Of a stretch of 9,730 bases of DNA, positions 5,704 through 9,730 are shown in pieces. Positions within the stretch are counted from its first letter, which is position 1; the number at the start of each line of letters is the position of its first letter. Under the pieces are notes generated by a model, which ran no database searches, had not been told where the DNA came from, and was given only the letters and a program-made list of their open reading frames with translations. The DNA is taken from contig MTLR01000115.1 in assembly GCA_002010925.1 (NCBI GenBank), positions 1-9,730 on the forward strand, read 5' to 3'. Source of the DNA: Candidatus Bathyarchaeota archaeon JdFR-04 (GTDB lineage Archaea; Thermoproteota; Bathyarchaeia; Bathyarchaeales; UBA233). The translations under genes and the position numbers were made by a program.

Positions 5704-6192
5704 ATGCTTAAACTCAAAACATTTAGAGGCAAAATAGCACTTTCTGGGATAATAGTACTCTTCATCGGCGTCGGACTGCTAATATTCACCTTCTTCACTG
5801 CCTTCGGTTTTCTCTCTGAAAGCTTACGTTTAGTTGCCTACGGGGACTTTGCAAGACTTTTTGGCGAAGCCTTAGCGCCTCTCATTGTAGCTTGCATTCG
5901 CGTGATGTATATAGGCATAATGGGATGGATAGGTTCCATCTTAACCATAAGGGGAATAACAATAATAAATAACCTCTCGATTGCTGAGGTCCGAAAAATT
6001 ATTGTTACCCCTAAACCGAAGGCAAAATCCGAGCAGAAAGAGCCGGAAAAAGAAAGGGTTAAAGAGCCGATTAAAAAGCCCGTTGAAGAGGAACATAAAC
6101 CCGAAGCTATTATTGTTATTCCTGAAACCGTCCCAGCCCGACAACAAAAGTCACAGCCTAACTCCGTATCCTCATCTCAACAGCAGAGTTAG
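5704..6192 (+). CDS. Membrane protein, two TM helices and a charged Lys/Glu/Pro tail
   Basis: A protein of 162 aa of unknown family, first gene of a three-gene operon. Two hydrophobic segments are clear: about residues 12-36 (LSGIIVLFIGVGLLIFTFF) and about 56-82 (ALAPLIVACIRVMYIGIMG). They are separated by a short loop with charged residues. From about residue 103 the chain turns into a low-complexity tail rich in Lys, Glu and Pro (KPKAKSEQKEPEKERVKEP), ending in a Gln/Ser-rich stretch. The short basic N-terminus and basic tail suggest that both ends are cytoplasmic. The tail may be a flexible linker or a docking segment for a cytoplasmic partner. The next gene begins 21 bases downstream. No enzyme motif is present. 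It is a real gene, given the promoter and operon context, with unknown function. Confidence 0.78.
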   Translation: MLKLKTFRGKIALSGIIVLFIGVGLLIFTFFTAFGFLSESLRLVAYGDFARLFGEALAPLIVACIRVMYIGIMGWIGSILTIRGITIINNLSIAEVRKIIVTPKPKAKSEQKEPEKERVKEPIKKPVEEEHKPEAIIVIPETVPARQQKSQPNSVSSSQQQS

Positions 6193-6213
6193 GACGGCCA
6201 AAAGGAAACAGCC

Positions 6214-6990
6214 ATGAAAATTGCTTTACGAATGATAAGTCTTGCAACCACAATCTTATGGGGAACCCTAGCAATCTTCATAATAACCGCTGCCTACTCT
6301 GCGTCTCTAATCGAAATCCAATTTGAGGATCCCGAAATTTTTCTTTCAGACAATAATGTACTAGCAATCATGCTTTCTATGAAAATCAACAATAAAGGAT
6401 ATTACCACATTAAGGAGTTCCTTTTAAAAACGGAAGTTAAAGACGAAAGTGGCATTGAAATTTCCAGTCAACAAACCTATGTCGATATCATTCCAGCCAG
6501 AAGGCAAACTTGGGTTAAGCATAACATAACTTTTTCCCTCAACGACCTAACGGACATTATCAACCTTCTCTTTAGGGATGCTAACCTAACTCTAACAAGC
6601 GAAGTGGAACTGAAATTCACCGAGCTACTTCCGGTAAAAATCTATACTAACACGAGTTACCTGTGGGGGGCGCCTTTCCACAATTTTACATTAGGTGAGC
6701 CAGTTTTTGAGCAATACAATTACACCTATTCCATCCTCAGCTTACCTTTAAACTTTGAAAATCACTCCATTTTTAATGTAACCGGAACTACATATCTCAA
6801 AATCTTTAATGAGCAAGATGACGTAGTCGCCGTAGCTAAACTCCCTATCGAAGTTTATTCTGGCTCTAAATACTCCGACATATTGAAAATTTATGTCAAA
6901 AACACTGAAATTCCGTTTGGAGGTCGAGTGGAACTCTTCTTCGAATCAGAACCCTTTCGCTTTGGGCCTTTGGTGATATACCTTGGATAA
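6214..6990 (+). CDS. Signal-anchored, extracytoplasmic beta-rich protein with seven sequons
   Basis: A protein of 258 aa with a basic N-terminus and one hydrophobic segment (about residues 9-29), which may be a signal peptide or anchor. The rest is hydrophilic and beta-strand rich. It reads like two immunoglobulin-like or LEA14-type domains, about 32-140 and 141-258: the second ends [20 protein letters not shown], and the first contains the hydrophobic-polar alternation LAIMLSMKINNKGYYHIKEF typical of such domains. Seven N-x-S/T sequons (Asn104, 124, 146, 157, 169, 183, 188) support display outside the cell with N-glycosylation, as is usual for archaeal envelope proteins. Only a weak AAGGAAA precedes the ATG. 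Its last codons overlap the start of the next gene by eight bases, so the two are translationally linked. Domain names are inferred, not matched. Confidence 0.78.
   Translation: MKIALRMISLATTILWGTLAIFIITAAYSASLIEIQFEDPEIFLSDNNVLAIMLSMKINNKGYYHIKEFLLKTEVKDESGIEISSQQTYVDIIPARRQTWVKHNITFSLNDLTDIINLLFRDANLTLTSEVELKFTELLPVKIYTNTSYLWGAPFHNFTLGEPVFEQYNYTYSILSLPLNFENHSIFNVTGTTYLKIFNEQDDVVAVAKLPIEVYSGSKYSDILKIYVKNTEIPFGGRVELFFESEPFRFGPLVIYLG
6972..6977 (+). promoter_or_regulatory. Ribosome binding site that fixes the TTG start at 6983
   Basis: GGTGAT, a perfect match to the anti-Shine-Dalgarno end of archaeal 16S rRNA, lies five bases before TTG 6983, inside the end of the preceding gene. No ATG or GTG start lies near it in that frame, so it is the evidence for a TTG start. 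Confidence 0.75.
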
Positions 6991-7411
6991 ACGTCGTCTA
7001 GTTCGGAATGCAGTTAAAGCCTTGGTTAAAGGAGTAGTTGGAGTTTTAATTCTAGTAACTATCTCCGAGCTAACAGTTTCTCTCGCTGGGGGCTTACCGG
7101 ACTACGATCTTACTTTTAGTACGTTTGCTCTGATTTTTCTTATATTTATAGTTATAAGTCAACTTTTGTCCGGCACGGTTTTTAAGCACGTGTTTAACGT
7201 TTTCAGTGCTTTATTTCTAGTTTGGTACTTATTATACGCTTTCACAGCTAGTGTGCTTGTAATTAACATGAGAGACATTATTCTTATGGTGAACCTAAGA
7301 ACAATTCTTTCCGTAATTATAATGCTTAGCCTTGTAGGCTTTGCGAAAGCCCTTCTAGAACTTGTGAATTACATGGTTGAAAACATAAATGCAGAAAATC
7401 TGAAAGTTTAA
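6983..7411 (+). CDS. Multi-pass membrane protein, four predicted TM helices
   Basis: A protein of 142 aa, third gene of the membrane operon. It begins with TTG (supported by GGTGAT at 6972-6977) and overlaps the previous gene by eight bases. After a basic N-terminus ([16 protein letters not shown]) come four hydrophobic segments: about residues 15-35, 43-63, 70-93 and 104-126. The N- and C-termini would then lie on the same side. The positive N-terminus points to the cytoplasm. No catalytic or transport motif is recognised. Tight coupling to the signal-anchored glycoprotein-like gene suggests that the two products work together, possibly with this one as the membrane base of an envelope complex. 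Its stop codon overlaps the stop of rps11 on the other strand by four bases. The function is unknown. Confidence 0.77.
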   Translation: MDKRRLVRNAVKALVKGVVGVLILVTISELTVSLAGGLPDYDLTFSTFALIFLIFIVISQLLSGTVFKHVFNVFSALFLVWYLLYAFTASVLVINMRDIILMVNLRTILSVIIMLSLVGFAKALLELVNYMVENINAENLKV

Positions 7412-7818
7412 ACTCGGCGGCCTCTTCTTCCGCCTTTCCTTCGTGTCCCATCATGGGGGAGAGGGGTAACTTCTTCTATTCGACCGATGCGAAATCCGGC
7501 CCTGGCTAGGGCTCGTATAGCTGCTTGGGCTCCTGGGCCTGGTGTTCTAGCTTTTGAACCTCCGGGTGCACGCACCTTAATATGAATAGCTGTTATACCT
7601 TTGTCTCTAGCTATAGCTGCGGCTGCTGTAGCGGCTCTCATGGCTGCATATGGTGATGATTCCATTCGGTCTGCTTTGACGAACATTCCTCCAGAGGTTC
7701 TTGCTATGGTTTCGGCCCCGGATATGTCAGTTATATGTACTATAGTGTTGTTGTAGGAACTGTATATATGGGCTACTGCCCATCTCTCTTTTTTAGTTGA
7801 GGAACTTTTTTCGGTCAT
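7408..7818 (-). CDS. rps11: Small ribosomal subunit protein uS11 (S11, RpsK)
   Basis: A ribosomal protein of the 30S platform, 136 aa, at the usual archaeal length. The family signature is plain: [22 protein letters not shown] at the start, [19 protein letters not shown], the glycine- and alanine-rich [20 protein letters not shown] (about residues 82-101), and the basic ending [18 protein letters not shown]. Its ATG overlaps the TGA stop of rps4 in ATGA, so translation is coupled. It is the last gene of the operon in this window; its stop overlaps the stop of the convergent membrane gene by four bases. In many archaea rpoD (RNA polymerase subunit D) follows S11, but here it does not. Identification is certain. 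Confidence 0.97.
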   Translation of the reverse strand: MTEKSSSTKKERWAVAHIYSSYNNTIVHITDISGAETIARTSGGMFVKADRMESSPYAAMRAATAAAAIARDKGITAIHIKVRAPGGSKARTPGPGAQAAIRALARAGFRIGRIEEVTPLPHDGTRRKGGRRGRRV

Positions 7819-8384
7819 GTCCGTCTTTCCCCGCTATTTTCAGTTTTTGTTTGTTCTGTTACGGTTGACACTATAGTTTGCCTAAACCTATGTTCCGGGT
7901 TTGCTAATGGGCTTTGAGGAGCATAGTTAATTTTGTCTTCTTCTTCCCTCGTCACTAAATAGCTTGGTACAGTTACTCTCCGATTATTTATAGCTACATG
8001 CCCGTGGGTTATAAGCTGGCGAGCTTGGTATATGGACTTAGCTAATCCCTTCCGGAAGACTATGGTTTGTAGTCGTCGTTCAAGTATGTCTTCTACTGTA
8101 AGGTCTAACACGTCGTCAAGCACTGCGTTTTCTGGAAGAATCCCGAGGCGATGGAGTTTCGAAAGTAGTTGTTTCTCTAACAATTGTCTTTCCTCTTCTG
8201 TTTTCCCTAAAAGTGAGCGAGCGATGCTTCGGAAGTTTGAAACCATGGTCTTGTGACGCCAAAGTTCCCGTTTGTTTCTAAGTCCATACTGTCCTAGAAT
8301 TTTTAGTTCCTCTTGCAGAATGTCCGCTCGCCATGGAAACCGAGGGGGTTCATATTTTTTCCTTTGCTTCTTCGGATCTCCCAA
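7815..8384 (-). CDS. rps4: Small ribosomal subunit protein uS4 (S4, RpsD)
   Basis: A primary rRNA-binding protein of the 30S body, 189 aa. It starts with the archaeal form [18 protein letters not shown] and has the helical N-terminal half ending about residue 100. The S4 RNA-binding domain then spans about 102-155 ([20 protein letters not shown], then [20 protein letters not shown]). The start is TTG at 8384; the residues after it match family N-termini, and GAGGT seven bases before it supports it. The C-terminal 25 residues are polar and poorly conserved in character. It lies four bases after the rps13 stop and overlaps rps11. Identification is certain. Confidence 0.97.
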   Translation of the reverse strand: MGDPKKQRKKYEPPRFPWRADILQEELKILGQYGLRNKRELWRHKTMVSNFRSIARSLLGKTEEERQLLEKQLLSKLHRLGILPENAVLDDVLDLTVEDILERRLQTIVFRKGLAKSIYQARQLITHGHVAINNRRVTVPSYLVTREEEDKINYAPQSPLANPEHRFRQTIVSTVTEQTKTENSGERRT

Positions 8385-8388
8385 CGAT

Positions 8389-8841
8389 TTAACCTCTTCT
8401 CTTTTTCTTTACCCCTACAGCTTTTCCAACTCTGCCAGTTGTTCGAGTTCTTTGCCCACGGACTTTTAACCTGTAAGCGTGTCTGTATCCCCGCCAGGAT
8501 TTCATGGCTTTCATTTTCTCTATGTCCGTTTTGACTTTGAACGTGAGGTCAGCTCCAATTAAGAGGAGGCTTTTGCCTGTTTCCAGGTCCTTTCTTCTGT
8601 TTAGATACCAGTCTGGAATGTTATATTTGGACGGGTTGACTATTACATCCGATATTCTTTCAATTTCTTCATCGGATAAAAATCCAATTCTCGTTTCTGG
8701 GTCTATTCCAGCCCTCCTAACTATTAGGTGAGCTAGGTTTATCCCTATCCCTTTGATTTTTGAAATTGCATAGGGCACTTTTAAAGTGCCATCTATGTCC
8801 GCTTCTGCAACTCTCACTATATGACGGAAGTCCCTTGGCAT
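8389..8841 (-). CDS. rps13: Small ribosomal subunit protein uS13 (S13, RpsM)
   Basis: A 30S head protein that contacts the 50S subunit and tRNA, 150 aa, of archaeal/eukaryotic length. Its start FRHIVRVAEADIDGTLKVPY leads into the helix-two-turn-helix YAISKIKGIGINLAHLIVRR. The signature WRGYRHAYRLKVRGQRTRTT (about residues 119-138) and the basic tail VGVKKKRRG complete the match. The ATG at 8841 is preceded by GGATGAG, a weak ribosome binding site six bases away; a tiny frame upstream (ATG-GAT-GAG-TAG) ends before it. It is first in a three-gene operon with a TATA-like element at 8886-8895. Identification is certain. Confidence 0.97.
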   Translation of the reverse strand: MPRDFRHIVRVAEADIDGTLKVPYAISKIKGIGINLAHLIVRRAGIDPETRIGFLSDEEIERISDVIVNPSKYNIPDWYLNRRKDLETGKSLLLIGADLTFKVKTDIEKMKAMKSWRGYRHAYRLKVRGQRTRTTGRVGKAVGVKKKRRG

Positions 8842-8872
8842 TTGCTACTCATCCATTGCCTGAGCTAACAAG

Positions 8873-8909
8873 AAATAACCTAGATAATAATTATTTGTTT
8901 CGGTTATTT
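8873..8909. repeat. Inverted repeat around the rps operon TATA element
   Basis: AAATAACC (8873-8880) and GGTTATTT (8902-8909) form a perfect eight-base inverted repeat with a 21-base spacer. The inner AATAATTATT (8886-8895) is itself palindromic and centred half a base from the centre of the outer repeat. The outer arms thus flank the TATA-like core symmetrically. It may be an operator, or a hairpin at the end of the upstream dockerin gene, which stops 40 bases before it on the same strand. Confidence 0.5.
8886..8895 (-). promoter_or_regulatory. TATA-like promoter of the rps13-rps4-rps11 operon
   Basis: On the minus strand AATAATTATT is the best TATA candidate before rps13. A start about 27 bases downstream, near 8864, would leave a leader of about 23 bases including the weak GGATGAG site. 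No other promoter-like tract lies closer to the gene. Confidence 0.5.
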
Positions 8910-8948
8910 TCGTTTACAGTTTTCATCGGGAAGCAACTACGTAAGGGT

Positions 8949-9730
8949 TTACGGATCAGTTTCTCCGAAGTGTACTGCAACCGTGGCTATATCTAGAATG
9001 TCAATCTTGTAATCATTGTTAACATCACAGTTGGATTCATATTCGAAACTGGGATAGTAAATTCCAAAATGAACAGATATCATAGCAACGTCGATTATAT
9101 CAACTTTTCCGTCGGGTATAAAAGCCCAAGGATCATCTCCCCCACCACATAAGTCTCCGACCATTGAAATAAAAATCAAACCGTCAACATAATTATTATT
9201 GATAATATTCTCTTCGTCTAAGACTGGTGGAATATAAGCGTTAAGAGTATAGTTTCCTTTTGCTATGCCTGTTGTATCCCATTCGATGCTAATGTTCAGA
9301 GTTTCTCCAGCTGTCAAAAATAGGTCTGTAAATTGGGCAATAACCATAGTGTCTGCGTAGACTGTCAAATTAAACGTCTCAGAATAAATTCCCCGATTCC
9401 ACACTGTGACGTTAATTGGCAAAGTATAGCCTTGAAAGACTACGGTTTTAAATGGAGATATTGTTGTAATTACTAGGTCATGGGTGATTGTGGAGAAGTA
9501 TCCGTCAACATCGGTATGTTCAATTGGCTGCTCGGTGGAACTGACCAGTATGGTATTGTAAAGGTCTAAGGCTGAGCCTCCGCTTGTTTTAATGTGGAAT
9601 TGGATCGTTACGAGCGTTCCGTTGCCGTTGACTCCTGCTACGTCGCCTAGGAGGGTGCAGTCTATTATTATGTAGCCTTCTGTGTTGTTTAGTTTGTAGG
9701 TGAAGAAGGTTTCGCCTCCTGTTTTGAGGA
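8949..9730 (-). CDS. Secreted modular protein, C-terminal part: cohesin-like, CARDB-like and dockerin domains
   Basis: The frame is open to the right edge, so the 5' end is missing; 259 residues are visible. Order from the N-terminal side: (a) about 9485-9730, a cohesin-like module with the motif GVNGNGTLVTIQFHIKTSG then SALDLYNTILVSS and DVDGYF. (b) about 9160-9484, a CARDB-like beta-sandwich (LPINVTVWNRGIYSETFNL, then LTAGETLNISIEW and GNYTLNAYIP). (c) 8952-9158, a dockerin type I: two repeats, DGKVDIIDVAMISVHFG and DVNNDYKIDILDIATVAVHFG, the second with a full Asp/Asn calcium loop. Many N-x-S/T sequons support an extracellular location. The track-like TTG at 9422 is internal, not a start. 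In other species dockerins bind cohesins on partner or sister proteins. The enzyme or binding part, if any, lies outside the window. Confidence 0.83.
   Translation of the reverse strand, partial: LKTGGETFFTYKLNNTEGYIIIDCTLLGDVAGVNGNGTLVTIQFHIKTSGGSALDLYNTILVSSTEQPIEHTDVDGYFSTITHDLVITTISPFKTVVFQGYTLPINVTVWNRGIYSETFNLTVYADTMVIAQFTDLFLTAGETLNISIEWDTTGIAKGNYTLNAYIPPVLDEENIINNNYVDGLIFISMVGDLCGGGDDPWAFIPDGKVDIIDVAMISVHFGIYYPSFEYESNCDVNNDYKIDILDIATVAVHFGETDP
8952..9158 (-). other. Dockerin type I domain within the modular protein
   Basis: These 69 codons end the protein. Two calcium-binding helix-loop repeats are visible. The second (DVNNDYKIDILD) keeps Asp, Asn, Asp and Asp ligand positions; the first (IPDGKVDIID) has a less complete loop. 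Both repeats end in VHFG, which shows their duplication. Dockerins bind cohesin modules. Confidence 0.82.

Noticed and set aside
5981..6217. Basic, proline-rich plus-strand frame of 78 codons
   Set aside because: It overlaps the Lys/Glu/Pro-rich tail of the first membrane-operon gene in another frame. Its composition is a by-product of that repeat-like coding sequence.
8032..8534. Plus-strand serine- and phenylalanine-rich frames opposite rps4 and rps13
   Set aside because: They are antisense to certain ribosomal protein genes, and have no ribosome binding sites or recognisable products.
9420..9422. TTG at 9422 as the start of the dockerin protein
   Set aside because: The frame is open to the window edge and the upstream codons encode a cohesin-like module. 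The TTG is an internal leucine codon.

Overview
The window comes from an archaeal chromosome. Four things show this. The ribosomal proteins uS13, uS4 and uS11 are of archaeal type in the archaeal order S13-S4-S11. There is a complete trmY (archaeal tRNA Psi54 N1-methyltransferase). There is a bifunctional fructose-1,6-bisphosphate aldolase/phosphatase. There is a tRNA-Arg(CCG) gene interrupted by an intron with a bulge-helix-bulge splice structure. The intron outside the anticodon loop and the secreted protein with cohesin-like and dockerin modules suggest a Thermoproteota (TACK) lineage such as Bathyarchaeia. That placement is an inference, not a proof. No mobile element, CRISPR array or rRNA gene was seen.

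Layout. (1) 1-3692 is a carbohydrate and RNA-modification block. On the minus strand are trmY and a GT4 glycosyltransferase resembling glycogen synthase. Divergent from the latter is a winged-helix protein with a DUF5752-like domain, and convergent with that one is the FBP aldolase/phosphatase. (2) 3693-4426 holds a regulator that combines ribbon-helix-helix, coiled-coil and winged-helix parts, followed 13 bases later by the intron-containing tRNA-Arg. (3) 4427-5703 has a gene-poor AT-rich stretch and two small minus-strand genes, a four-cysteine mini-protein and an ABM/NIPSNAP-like dimeric alpha/beta-barrel protein. (4) 5704-7411 is a plus-strand operon of three membrane or envelope proteins of unknown function. 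(5) 7408-8841 is the minus-strand rps13-rps4-rps11 operon, with short spacing and an ATGA overlap. (6) 8949-9730 is the 3' end of a secreted modular protein (cohesin-like, CARDB-like, dockerin) that runs off the right edge.

How the genes fit together. The FBP aldolase/phosphatase makes hexose phosphate in gluconeogenesis, and the GT4 enzyme probably uses an activated sugar to build a glycan. The wHTH-DUF5752 protein between them is a candidate local regulator or accessory factor. Translation-related genes (trmY, tRNA-Arg, ribosomal proteins) are interspersed. The genome is compact: both convergent pairs share the four bases TTAA as overlapping stop codons, and three genes begin with TTG. The strongest observations are the tRNA intron at position 29/30, the uncharacterised three-gene membrane operon, the two-domain regulator, and the dyad around the ribosomal operon promoter.
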